Of a stretch of 64,000 bases of DNA, positions 16,310 to 23,819 are shown in pieces. The stretch comes from an uncultured Clostridium sp. (GTDB lineage Bacteria; Bacillota; Clostridia; Lachnospirales; Lachnospiraceae): the NCBI GenBank assembly GCA_900547035.1, contig URFM01000002.1:62001-126000 (forward strand), given 5' to 3'. The notes under the pieces are model-generated. The model saw only the letters and a program-made list of their open reading frames with translations. It had not been told where the DNA came from and made no database searches. Each line of letters begins with the position of its first letter. The first letter of the stretch is position 1. The position numbers were made by a program, and so were the translations under genes.

Positions 16310-18475
16310 ATGGCAATTAAAATCGCATTAGCCGGAAACCCCAACTCAGGCAAGACTACATTGTTTAACAGCCTGACGGGTTCCAATCAGTTTGTAGGAA
16401 ACTGGCCCGGCGTAACTGTTGAGAAGAAAGAGGGAAAGCTGAAAGGGCATAAAGATGTTGTGATTATGGACCTTCCGGGCATTTACTCCCTGTCCCCCTA
16501 TACGCTGGAGGAAGTGGTAGCACGTAACTACCTGATTGGCGAGCGCCCCGACGCAATTTTAAATATTGTAGACGGAACCAACCTGGAGCGCAACCTGTAT
16601 CTTTCCACACAGCTTTTGGAGCTGGGAATCCCCGTGGTAATGGCGATCAACATGATGGACATTGTAAATAAGAACGGGGATAAGATTGATATCGTAGCCT
16701 TGAGCAAGGACCTGGGCTGCCCGGTTGTGGAAATTTCCGCCCTGAAGGGAACCGGCGTTATGGAAGCCGCGAAAAAAGCGGTGGAGCTGGCCGGCAGAAA
16801 GAACCAGATTCCGGTACATAAATTTGGAAAAGATGTGGAAGCTGCCCTGGATGAGATTGAAAATTACCTGGGCGGAGAGATTCCGGAGGAGCAGAAGCGC
16901 TTCTACGCCATCAAGCTTTTCGAGCGGGACGATAAGATTTCCGCCCGCATGACAAGCGTTCCCAATGTGGAGTCCATTATCAAGCGTACGGAGGACGCCC
17001 TGGACGACGATGCGGAGAGCATCATCACCAACGAGCGCTACGACTATATTGCCTCCATCATTAAAGACAGTTATGTGAAAAAGGCGAAGGGTCAGCTCAC
17101 CACTTCCGATCAGATTGACCGTATCGTCACCAACCGTTTCGCGGCTCTGCCGATTTTCGCGGTAATCATGTACATTGTTTACTACGTATCGGTAACGACC
17201 GTGGGCACATGGGTAACGGACTGGACCAACGACGGTCTGTTCGGCGAGGCCTGGAGCTTCTTCGGAACCGAAGTTCCCGGTATTCCTACCCTGGTTGGAA
17301 ACTTCCTGGAATCCGTAAACTGCGCCCAGTGGCTGTCCGGCCTGATTCTGGACGGAATCGTAGCCGGCGTAGGCGCGGTTCTGGGCTTTGTTCCTCAGAT
17401 GCTGGTACTGTTTATTTTCCTGGCGTTCCTGGAGTCCTGCGGCTACATGGCCAGAGTGGCGTTCATCATGGACCGTATTTTCCGCAAGTTCGGATTGTCC
17501 GGTAAGTCCTTTATCCCCATGCTGATTGGAACTGGCTGCGGCGTTCCCGGCGTTATGGCTTCCCGTACCATTGAGAACGACAGAGACCGGAAAATGACCA
17601 TTATGACCACCACCTTTATCCCCTGCGGCGCGAAGCTTCCCATCATTGCCCTGATTGCAGGCGCTCTCTTTGGCGGAGCTTCCTGGGTTGCCCCCAGCGC
17701 TTACTTTGTGGGAATCGCAGCGATCATCTGCTCCGGTATTATTTTGAAGAAAACAAAGATGTTCGCCGGCGACCCAGCTCCCTTCGTTATGGAGCTGCCC
17801 GCCTACCATATGCCTACCGTGGGAAACGTGCTGAGAAGCATGTGGGAGAGAGGCTGGTCCTTCATTAAGAAGGCAGGAACCGTTATCCTGCTGTCCACCA
17901 TCGTCATCTGGTTCGCTTCTACCTACGGGTTTACCGATGCGGGCTTCGGCGCGGTGGAGGATATGTCTGACAGTATCCTGGCTGCTATCGGGAGAGGCGT
18001 TCAGTGGCTCTTCATTCCTCTTGGCTGGGGACACTGGCAGGCAGCGGTTGCCGCCATTACCGGCCTGGTAGCAAAGGAAAATGTAGTGGGCACCTTCGGT
18101 ATCCTCTACGGATTTGCTGAGGTTGCCGAGGACGGCGCGGAGATTTGGGACCATCTGGCTGCTGACTTTACCATGGTAAGCGCCTATTCCTTCCTGGTAT
18201 TCAATCTGCTGTGTGCTCCCTGCTTTGCCGCGATGGGCGCAATTAAGAGAGAGATGAACAATGCGAAGTGGTTCTGGTTTGCCATCGGTTATCAGTGCGG
18301 CCTGGCTTATGTGGTGGCCCTGTGCATTAACCAGATTGGAAACCTGGTTGTGTACGGACAGTTTGGAATCGGAACGATTGTGGCGGCTGCGTTGATTATC
18401 GGATTTATTTATCTGCTGGTAAGACCTTATAAAGAGAGTTCTTCCCTGAGGGTAGGCGTAAAGGTAAACGCGTAG
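16310..18475 (+). CDS. feoB: Ferrous iron transporter FeoB
   Basis: A 721-residue Fe2+ permease. The N-terminal G domain has G1 GNPNSGKTT (9-17), the G2 region NWPGVTVE, G3 DLPGIYSL (54-61) and G4 NMMD (114-117). A helical linker leads to the polytopic domain with the Gate motifs, including ESCGYMARVAFIMDR, GTGCGVPGVMASR and FIPCGAKLPI, whose cysteines are proposed iron ligands. The ATG at 16310 follows GAGGAGGG; an earlier ATG at 16226 would add 28 unrelated residues. Three FeoA genes precede it and a Fur-like regulator and an HMA protein follow closely, so this is a complete Feo system. Confidence 0.97.
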   Translation: MAIKIALAGNPNSGKTTLFNSLTGSNQFVGNWPGVTVEKKEGKLKGHKDVVIMDLPGIYSLSPYTLEEVVARNYLIGERPDAILNIVDGTNLERNLYLSTQLLELGIPVVMAINMMDIVNKNGDKIDIVALSKDLGCPVVEISALKGTGVMEAAKKAVELAGRKNQIPVHKFGKDVEAALDEIENYLGGEIPEEQKRFYAIKLFERDDKISARMTSVPNVESIIKRTEDALDDDAESIITNERYDYIASIIKDSYVKKAKGQLTTSDQIDRIVTNRFAALPIFAVIMYIVYYVSVTTVGTWVTDWTNDGLFGEAWSFFGTEVPGIPTLVGNFLESVNCAQWLSGLILDGIVAGVGAVLGFVPQMLVLFIFLAFLESCGYMARVAFIMDRIFRKFGLSGKSFIPMLIGTGCGVPGVMASRTIENDRDRKMTIMTTTFIPCGAKLPIIALIAGALFGGASWVAPSAYFVGIAAIICSGIILKKTKMFAGDPAPFVMELPAYHMPTVGNVLRSMWERGWSFIKKAGTVILLSTIVIWFASTYGFTDAGFGAVEDMSDSILAAIGRGVQWLFIPLGWGHWQAAVAAITGLVAKENVVGTFGILYGFAEVAEDGAEIWDHLAADFTMVSAYSFLVFNLLCAPCFAAMGAIKREMNNAKWFWFAIGYQCGLAYVVALCINQIGNLVVYGQFGIGTIVAAALIIGFIYLLVRPYKESSSLRVGVKVNA

Positions 18476-18526
18476 TGTTGATCCTTTAAAACGGCGCGGA
18501 ACGGTAAGTTGAAGGAGGATTCTGGT

Positions 18527-18811
18527 ATGTGGCAGAAGGAACAGATTATTGCGGAGCTTCAGAAAAGGGGGAAGCGGATTACGGAGCAGAGAAAAGTTCT
18601 GCTGGATGTGATCCTGGAAGGAAATTGGACCTGCTGCAAGGAGATTTATTATGAGGCGGTGAAGCGTGACCCTTCCATTGGAATGGCTACGGTGTACCGG
18701 ATGCTCAGCACTCTGGAGGAAATCGGGGTGCTGACCAGAACCTACCGCTACTCCTTCCCGCCGGAAGAGAAAGGGTGTGAATCAGGATGGCAACAGCGGT
18801 TATATGTATAA
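18527..18811 (+). CDS. Short Fur-family regulator lacking the metal-binding domain
   Basis: Only 94 residues: the winged-helix part of Fur (ITEQRKVLLDVIL, CCKEIYYEAVKRDPSIGMATVYRMLSTLEEIGVLTR) followed by about 20 unrelated residues. Full Fur proteins have some 140-150 residues, with a C-terminal dimerisation and Zn/Fe domain carrying His and CxxC motifs that is absent here. AAGGAGG lies eight bases before the ATG at 18527. It is 51 bases after feoB and overlaps the next gene by 25 bases, so the missing part is not simply frameshifted. Similar short Fur forms near feoB occur in other Clostridia from memory. It could be a DNA-binding modulator of the Feo operon. Confidence 0.8.
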   Translation: MWQKEQIIAELQKRGKRITEQRKVLLDVILEGNWTCCKEIYYEAVKRDPSIGMATVYRMLSTLEEIGVLTRTYRYSFPPEEKGCESGWQQRLYV

Positions 18812-19161
18812 TTCTGGTGATTGCGGTGGTAGCGGGTGTGAAGAGCTACATGAAAAAGCTTCGATCCGGCTGCTGTGGGGCTTCATCGGAGCCGGCAGTG
18901 AAAAAGGTGAAGGTGAAGGATAAAGACCCTTCCCATTATCCTTACCAGAAGGTGCTGAAAATCGACGGCATGACCTGCGGCAACTGCGCCAACTGCGTGG
19001 AAAACGCCCTCAATCATCTGGATGGAGTTTACGCCTCCGTAGATTTGATGAAAGAGGAGGCGGTGGTCCGCATGAAGGAAAAGGTGGAGGACCAAATCCT
19101 GAAAAAAACGGTAGCTGCCGCCGGATATACGGTTTATAAGGTGACTGAGCAGAACACCTGA
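18787..19161 (+). CDS. FeoB-associated membrane-anchored Cys/HMA protein
   Basis: A 124-residue protein with one N-terminal membrane segment (3-18), a short basic stretch, a cysteine pair in SGCCGASSE (as in FeoB-associated Cys-rich membrane proteins) and a C-terminal heavy-metal-associated domain (about 55-124) with the site GMTCGNCANC. It combines the small FeoB-associated anchor with a copper-chaperone-type fold. The start overlaps the 3' end of the Fur-like gene in another frame. Last gene of the feo operon; possibly delivers or senses metal at the membrane (inference). Confidence 0.82.
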   Translation: MATAVICIILVIAVVAGVKSYMKKLRSGCCGASSEPAVKKVKVKDKDPSHYPYQKVLKIDGMTCGNCANCVENALNHLDGVYASVDLMKEEAVVRMKEKVEDQILKKTVAAAGYTVYKVTEQNT

Positions 19162-19183
19162 TTACATTTCAAGGATCGCGCAT

Positions 19184-19206
19184 GAGCGCCTAAAGGACAG
19201 GCGCGA
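19184..19206. repeat. REP-like palindrome
   Basis: GCGCCT (19186-19191) pairs perfectly with AGGCGC (19199-19204). Read on the minus strand it gives GCGCCTGTCCTTTAGGC, almost identical to 23970-23985 (GCGCCTGTCCTTCAGGC), with an ATTACGAA-like flank. Confidence 0.5.
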
Positions 19207-19218
19207 AATATTCGTAAT

Positions 19219-19262
19219 CAAAAAACGGGACCGTCTGAAGGCTTTTATGCCTCCAGGCGGTC
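19219..19262 (-). terminator. Terminator of the DUF134-NifX gene
   Basis: On the minus strand GACCGCCTG and CAGACGGTC pair around an inner GGAGGCATAAAAGCC loop, followed by CCCGTTTTTT. It lies 38 bases beyond the stop of the minus-strand gene and may also stop the convergent feo operon. Confidence 0.75.
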
Positions 19263-19299
19263 TCGCCGCGCAACTCTGGGATTCTGAGGAGCCGGCTGC

Positions 19300-20094
19300 T
19301 TATGAATGGCAGTGATGGCCGCCATCGTGGCCTCCGCATCCATGCTCGCCGCAGGTCCCGCCTTCGTGATGATGTTCTCCGTGATGGTCGCAGTGGACAT
19401 CGGGGTCAAAGGCCAGGTTTCCGGCCAGATAGGATTCCACCGCCTCGTCCGCGCTGCCGGAAGCGCCGCCGTAGAGCTTGATTCCGGCTTCCGCCAGGGC
19501 TGCCTGGGCGCCGCCGCCGATGCCGCCGCAGATCAGGACATCCGCTTTTAAGGAAGTCAATACGCCGGCCAGAGCGCCGTGGCCGCTGCCGTTTGTGCTG
19601 ACAACCTGGGAAGATACTACCTTTCCCTCTTCCACGTCGTAAATCTTGAAGGCCTCTGTGCGGCCGAAATGCTGAAAAATTTCTCCATTTTCATAGGTAA
19701 CTGCAATTCTCATCTGATTCTCTCCCTTCGGTATATGATAGGTCGGATTGCCAGGGTGCCTGCAGCAGTCCTTAAAGGCGCAGAATTGTCCGCTGCCATC
19801 GCAGAGCCGGTAGTCTCCCCCCTGAATCCTTAAGGAACGTCCCTCCACCAGAACGTCCGCCAGCTTTTTTCTGGCGTCGGCGTAAATCTGCTGGACGGTG
19901 GTCCGGGCAATCCTCATCTGGCTGCCGCACTGCTCCTGAGAAAACCCCTCATGGTCAATGAGGCGGATGGTTTCGTACTCGTCCAGCGTCAGGATGACGT
20001 CTTTTCCAGAGAAATTTCCCTCTTCCCCTTCCGGATAAAAAGCCAGGGTCTGAGGAAAATGACATACCCGTCTGCATTTCCGGGGTCTGGACAT
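19300..20094 (-). CDS. DUF134 - NifX/NifB-C fusion with His-rich tail
   Basis: A 264-residue two-domain protein. Residues 1-100 are a DUF134 helix-turn-helix domain (start MSRPRKCRRV, then LDEYETIRLIDHEGFSQEQC and the recognition region TTVQQIYADARKKLADVL). Residues about 127-235 are a NifX/NifB C-terminal-like domain that binds iron-molybdenum or other metal clusters (FQHFGRTEAFKIYDVE, ADVLICGGIGGGA). The tail is rich in His, Cys and Gly and should bind metal. It is probably a metal- or cluster-sensing repressor; the palindromes overlapping its own promoter suggest autoregulation (inference). Ferredoxin and NapH-like genes lie just upstream on the same strand. Confidence 0.87.
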   Translation of the reverse strand: MSRPRKCRRVCHFPQTLAFYPEGEEGNFSGKDVILTLDEYETIRLIDHEGFSQEQCGSQMRIARTTVQQIYADARKKLADVLVEGRSLRIQGGDYRLCDGSGQFCAFKDCCRHPGNPTYHIPKGENQMRIAVTYENGEIFQHFGRTEAFKIYDVEEGKVVSSQVVSTNGSGHGALAGVLTSLKADVLICGGIGGGAQAALAEAGIKLYGGASGSADEAVESYLAGNLAFDPDVHCDHHGEHHHEGGTCGEHGCGGHDGGHHCHS

Positions 20095-20121
20095 GGAACA
20101 TTCCCCCTTTCATTTGCGTAT

Positions 20122-20170
20122 ATTATAGGACTGTTTCTGACATATGTCAATAATTATTTTTGACATATGC
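20122..20170 (-). promoter_or_regulatory. Promoter with double palindromic operator for the DUF134 gene
   Basis: On the minus strand TTGACA (20150-20145) and TATAAT (20127-20122) are 17 bases apart, a near-consensus promoter. The palindrome TGACATATGTCA (20138-20149) overlaps the -35 element, and CATATGTCAA (20141-20150) is repeated inverted as TTGACATATG (20160-20169), nine bases away. Confidence 0.75.
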
Positions 20171-20183
20171 TATTAATTTTTGC

Positions 20184-20765
20184 CTAATCCTTTCCACGGG
20201 CCTTTCCTTTACAGATTAACTGAGTCATGGTCCCCATGGGACAGTAGACGCACCAGGAACGGGGTTTAAACAGAATCATGGTCGCCAGCCCCAGGATGGT
20301 GGAGGTGAGCATGATGCTGTAGAATCCGAAGGCGAACTGAGCGGTTCCGGGACTCAGGAGTGTGCCGTGATAGGCCCAGTGCCAGGGTAGTTTGAAGGTC
20401 CAAAGCAAAGTGACTGTCTGGCGCAGCGTCCGCTCTCCCGCAAATACCAGCCAGGTGTTTAAAAGCATCTGGAGGAACATCACCAGAAAGAACAGGAGAA
20501 ATCCATAGCGGAATACTTTGCTCTTCATCCAGGCCGGGATATCCTTCTTTCCGGATAATCCGAAGCGGCCGCCCAGAAGGGAGAAGAGCTGGCCCCTGCC
20601 GCAGTAGCGGTTGCAGTAGCCCTTGGTGCCGTTAACAAGGGCGATGATAAGGGGAATGAAAAAGCAGAGAAGCCCCAGCCAGGCAAAGAGGATATTGAAA
20701 AATCCCAGAATCAGATAGGCAGCGGATATAATCCACAGATAGTCGTACCAATGTTTCTGTTTCAC
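20184..20765 (-). CDS. NapH-like 4Fe-4S membrane protein
   Basis: A 193-residue polytopic protein with four or five membrane segments and two cysteine sets, CNRYCGRGQ in the first half and WCVYCPMGTMTQ near the C-terminus, the pattern of NapH/NosR/RnfB-type membrane ferredoxin partners. A GTG start at 20765 is set by GGAGGT six bases before it and overlaps the ferredoxin stop by four bases. It probably passes electrons between the ferredoxin and a membrane partner; its role beside iron genes could be reduction of metal or of a cluster (inference). Confidence 0.82.
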   Translation of the reverse strand: MKQKHWYDYLWIISAAYLILGFFNILFAWLGLLCFFIPLIIALVNGTKGYCNRYCGRGQLFSLLGGRFGLSGKKDIPAWMKSKVFRYGFLLFFLVMFLQMLLNTWLVFAGERTLRQTVTLLWTFKLPWHWAYHGTLLSPGTAQFAFGFYSIMLTSTILGLATMILFKPRSWCVYCPMGTMTQLICKGKARGKD

Positions 20766-20989
20766 GGGGACACCTCCTTCAGAGCGATGACGCTGGCGGG
20801 ACATTCCCGGACGCATTTGCCGCATCCTACGCAGCGGCTTTCGTCTACTTTGGCAAATATGCCTCTGAAAATCCGGATGGCGTTCATGGGACAGACCTTG
20901 AGGCAGCAGCCGCAGGCCACGCAGTCCCGCTGATTGACAACCGCTTTGGGACGGGGTTTTCGGTTTGGGACGCCGGATTGATTGGTCAT
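20762..20989 (-). CDS. 2[4Fe-4S] ferredoxin-type protein
   Basis: A 75-residue protein with two full cluster motifs, CVACGCCLKVCP and CVGCGKCVRECP. The open frame extends far upstream, but the start at 20989 follows a purine-rich AGGGGAGG, and the short N-terminus MTNQSGVPNRKPRPKAV is basic and typical. Translationally coupled to the NapH-like gene. The upstream region carries a TTAG-N6-CTAA operator shared with the divergent microprotein operon. Confidence 0.88.
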   Translation of the reverse strand: MTNQSGVPNRKPRPKAVVNQRDCVACGCCLKVCPMNAIRIFRGIFAKVDESRCVGCGKCVRECPASVIALKEVSP

Positions 20990-21142
20990 AGTGTTTCCTC
21001 CCCTGTAAATGATTGTTATGGTGATATTATAAAAAATATGAGGGGCGGATTCCGTGATTTTGTCACGGACAGGTATGGGAAATACGGAAGGCAAAAGGTC
21101 CATACATACCAACTAATTGATAATATTTTTCAACAAGTGTCA

Positions 21143-21156
21143 TTAGCATTGACTAA
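21143..21156. promoter_or_regulatory. TTAG-N6-CTAA operator in a divergent promoter region
   Basis: TTAGCATTGACTAA lies between the ferredoxin gene (minus) and the microprotein-DUF6110 genes (plus). Its right half overlaps a possible -35 TTGACT (21149-21154), followed 18 bases later by TAAGAT. Confidence 0.6.
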
Positions 21157-21248
21157 GGCTCTTAAAGACTGTTAAGATTCAAATTGTAAAGAAAAAATTC
21201 CCAGGATTGGGACAAACAGTAATCAGCAGTAAAGGAAGTGACGGACAG

Positions 21249-21329
21249 ATGAAACAGCACAGATTCTGGGCCTGGGCCATGCTCTTTTGCCTGGCCATGA
21301 CCTTATATACCGGTTACAAGCACAAGTAG
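21249..21329 (+). CDS. 26-residue membrane microprotein
   Basis: A very short open frame, MKQHRFWAWAMLFCLAMTLY followed by TGYKHK, forming one hydrophobic helix with basic ends. A GGAAGTGACGGACAG stretch upstream gives a weak ribosome binding site. It stops 18 bases before the DUF6110 gene, and I recall comparable microproteins before such genes in related bacteria. It could be a small subunit of the downstream P-type ATPase system. Function unproven. Confidence 0.6.
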   Translation: MKQHRFWAWAMLFCLAMTLYTGYKHK

Positions 21330-21347
21330 AAAGAGGAGGAATGTACC

Positions 21348-21650
21348 ATGTTTAAGTGTTTAAATTGTATTGACTGGAAAAAGACCGCAATCTTCGCGGG
21401 AGGCGTGCTGTTCGGCACAGCGGGTGTGAAGGTTCTTGGAAGCTCAGACGCGAAGAAATTCTATGTAAACTGTCTGGCGGCAGGACTGAGGGCGAAGGAG
21501 TGCGTGATGACCACCGCCACCAACATCCAGGAGAATGCGGAGGATATCCTGGCAGAGGCGGAGGAGATTAACCGCCAGAGAAAGGGCGAGGAGGAGTTCG
21601 CCGACGAGAGTCAGGAGAGCGCGGAGGAAGAGGCCGCCGCTGAGGCATAG
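21348..21650 (+). CDS. DUF6110-type small membrane protein next to a P-type ATPase
   Basis: A 100-residue protein that matches my recollection of DUF6110. An N-terminal stretch with a glycine-rich membrane helix (AIFAGGVLFGTAGVKVLGS, 13-31) is followed by a conserved amphipathic helix (AKKFYVNCLAAGLRAKECVM) and a strongly acidic tail (residues 76-100). AGAGGAGGAATG precedes the ATG. The plan matches mycobacterial PacL proteins (DUF1490), small scaffolds of metal-efflux P-type ATPases, though not by obvious sequence. It lies between the microprotein and the P-ATPase; a terminator-like hairpin at 21679-21713 could make it more abundant than the pump. Confidence 0.75.
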   Translation: MFKCLNCIDWKKTAIFAGGVLFGTAGVKVLGSSDAKKFYVNCLAAGLRAKECVMTTATNIQENAEDILAEAEEINRQRKGEEEFADESQESAEEEAAAEA

Positions 21651-21678
21651 AAGGGAAGGAGTTCAGCTTGGGTGAACA

Positions 21679-21713
21679 ACCGCTCTGGGAAAAATCCAGG
21701 GCGGTATTTTTTC
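21679..21713 (+). terminator. Internal terminator between DUF6110 gene and P-type ATPase
   Basis: ACCGCTCTGG (21679-21688) pairs with CCAGGGCGGT (21696-21705, one G-U) and is followed by ATTTTTTC. It would give partial termination before the ATPase gene. Confidence 0.7.
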
Positions 21714-21743
21714 AAGGCCCATTTGGACAGGAGGAATATTTGC

Positions 21744-23819
21744 ATGAAATTTGTTATTAAGCATGAAATGAAAGGGCGGATTCGCCTGCATATGGCCCAG
21801 AGGCAGATGTCCATCCGCCAGGCGGACCTTCTGCAGTATTATCTGACTACCCTTCCCCAGGTAAAGGCGGCGAAGGTTTATGAGAGAACCTGTGACGCCG
21901 TGGTCCGGTATGAGGGCGACCGGAAAAGCCTGCTGGAGGGGATTCAGAAATTTTCTTATGCAGATGAGAAGCTGATGGAGCTGGCCCCAAAACACACAGG
22001 ACGGGCACTGAACCGGGAGTACAAGGAGAAGCTGATTCGCAAGGTACTGGTAAAGGCATTGACCAAGACGTTTTTTCCCAGTCCCCTGAATGCCCTGTAC
22101 ACAGCAGTCCAGGCGGTTCCGTATCTTTGGAAGGGGATTCGGTGTCTGGCGAACGGCAGACTGGAGGTAGAGGTCCTGGACGCCACCGCCATCACCGTAT
22201 CCATGGCCCGCAGCGATGTGAACACGGCCGGCTCCATCATGTTCCTTTTGGGAATCGGCGGACTTCTGGAGGAATGGACCAGGAAGAAGTCAGTGGACGA
22301 CCTGGCCAGGAGCATGTCCCTGAACATTGGCAAGGTTTGGCAGAAGGTGGACGGAGCCGAGGTTTTGGTTCCCCTGTCCCGAATTCGGGAAGGGGATTTG
22401 GTGACGGTCCATGTGGGAAGCATGGTTCCCTTAGACGGCATTGTGGCGGAAGGAGAAGCCATGATTAATCAGGCTTCCATGACCGGGGAGTCCGTTCCCG
22501 TCCATAAAGAAGCGGGAGGCTATGTATATGCGGGAACCGCGGTGGAAGAGGGAGAGATTACCATCTGCGTGAAAAAGGCCGCCGGTTGCACCCGTTTTGA
22601 GCGGATTGTCCATATGATTGAGGAGTCGGAAAAGCTGAAGTCCTCGGTGGAGGGCAAGGCGGCCACTCTGGCGGACGCCCTGGTACCCTGGAGCCTGGGA
22701 GGAACGGTCCTTACCTGGCTTCTGACCCGCAACGTTACCAAGGCCCTGTCTATCCTGATGGTGGATTTCTCCTGTGCGCTGAAGCTGGCTATGCCACTGG
22801 CGGTGCTGTCCGCCATGCGTGAGGCCAGCGGACACCATATCACCGTAAAGGGCGGAAAGTACATGGAGGCTGTGGCGGAGGCGGATACCATCGTCTTTGA
22901 CAAGACGGGGACCCTGACCAAGGCGCAGCCGGTGGTGGCGGATATCGTGACCTTTGAGGGCCGGGACCAGAACGAGATGCTGCGGGTGGCGGCCTGCCTG
23001 GAGGAGCATTTCCCCCACTCCATGGCAAACGCTGTGGTCAGCGAGTCGGTGCGCCGTCATCTGGTTCATGAGGAGATGCATTCCAAGGTGGATTACATCG
23101 TGGCCCACGGCATCGCCAGCTATATCGGACAGGAGCGGGTGGTCATCGGAAGCTACCATTTTGTATTTGAGGATGAAAAATGCGTCATTCCTCAGGGAGA
23201 GGAAGAGAAATTTGAGGAACTGCCTGAGGAATACTCCCATTTGTATATGGCCATCGGCGGCGTACTGGCCGCGGTAATCTGCATTCAGGACCCCCTGAGG
23301 GAGGAGGCTCCTGAGGCGATTCGGCGTTTGAAGGAACTGGGCATCTCCAAGGTAGTGATGATGACCGGAGACAGCGAGCGGACGGCCCGGGCCATCGCCA
23401 GACGGGTGGGAGTGGACGAGTATTACTCAGAAGTCCTGCCGGAGGACAAGGCGGGATTTGTGGAGAAGGAAAAGCAGGCCGGACGCAAGGTCATTATGAT
23501 TGGGGACGGCATCAACGACTCCCCGGCGCTGTCCGCTGCCGATGTGGGCATTGCCATCAGCGAAGGGGCGGAGATTGCCAGGGAGATTGCGGATATTACC
23601 ATTTCCCAGGACGACCTTCTGCAGCTGGCAACCTTAAAAGCTTTGAGCAACGGGCTGATGAAGCGGATTAACGGCAATTACCGGTTCGTCATCAGCTTCA
23701 ACCTGGGGCTGATGATCCTGGGCGTAGCCGGCGTGCTGGCCCCCTCCACCTCGGCGCTGCTGCACAACACCTCCACCCTGGGCGTCAGCTTGAAGAGTAT
23801 GACGGATTTGCTGGCATAA
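21744..23819 (+). CDS. P1B-like heavy-metal P-type ATPase with degenerate HMA domain
   Basis: A 691-residue transporter. The N-terminal 75 residues look like an HMA fold without a CxxC site (KGRIRLHM, ADLLQYYLTTLPQV). Pump motifs follow: TGES (MTGESVPV), DKTGTLT, the HP locus (EEHFPHSMA), MTGD and GDGINDSPALSAAD. The membrane metal site that is CPC or SPC in Cu, Zn and Cd pumps reads DFSCALKLAMP, which suggests a different metal preference, as in CtpC/CtpD-like pumps. The start at 21744 follows AGGAGG; the frame is open from 21672. The C-terminus has one or two membrane helices. Probably a metal efflux pump acting with the DUF6110 protein. Confidence 0.88.
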   Translation: MKFVIKHEMKGRIRLHMAQRQMSIRQADLLQYYLTTLPQVKAAKVYERTCDAVVRYEGDRKSLLEGIQKFSYADEKLMELAPKHTGRALNREYKEKLIRKVLVKALTKTFFPSPLNALYTAVQAVPYLWKGIRCLANGRLEVEVLDATAITVSMARSDVNTAGSIMFLLGIGGLLEEWTRKKSVDDLARSMSLNIGKVWQKVDGAEVLVPLSRIREGDLVTVHVGSMVPLDGIVAEGEAMINQASMTGESVPVHKEAGGYVYAGTAVEEGEITICVKKAAGCTRFERIVHMIEESEKLKSSVEGKAATLADALVPWSLGGTVLTWLLTRNVTKALSILMVDFSCALKLAMPLAVLSAMREASGHHITVKGGKYMEAVAEADTIVFDKTGTLTKAQPVVADIVTFEGRDQNEMLRVAACLEEHFPHSMANAVVSESVRRHLVHEEMHSKVDYIVAHGIASYIGQERVVIGSYHFVFEDEKCVIPQGEEEKFEELPEEYSHLYMAIGGVLAAVICIQDPLREEAPEAIRRLKELGISKVVMMTGDSERTARAIARRVGVDEYYSEVLPEDKAGFVEKEKQAGRKVIMIGDGINDSPALSAADVGIAISEGAEIAREIADITISQDDLLQLATLKALSNGLMKRINGNYRFVISFNLGLMILGVAGVLAPSTSALLHNTSTLGVSLKSMTDLLA

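Noticed and set aside
16559..18154. A 531-codon open frame on the minus strand inside feoB
   Set aside because: It is antisense to a fully recognisable FeoB, has no ribosome binding site or recognisable domain, and is explained by the codon bias of the plus-strand gene.
18509..18811. Short Fur as a frameshifted full-length Fur
   Set aside because: The downstream sequence in the other frames encodes the membrane HMA protein, and no His/CxxC Fur C-terminus is found.
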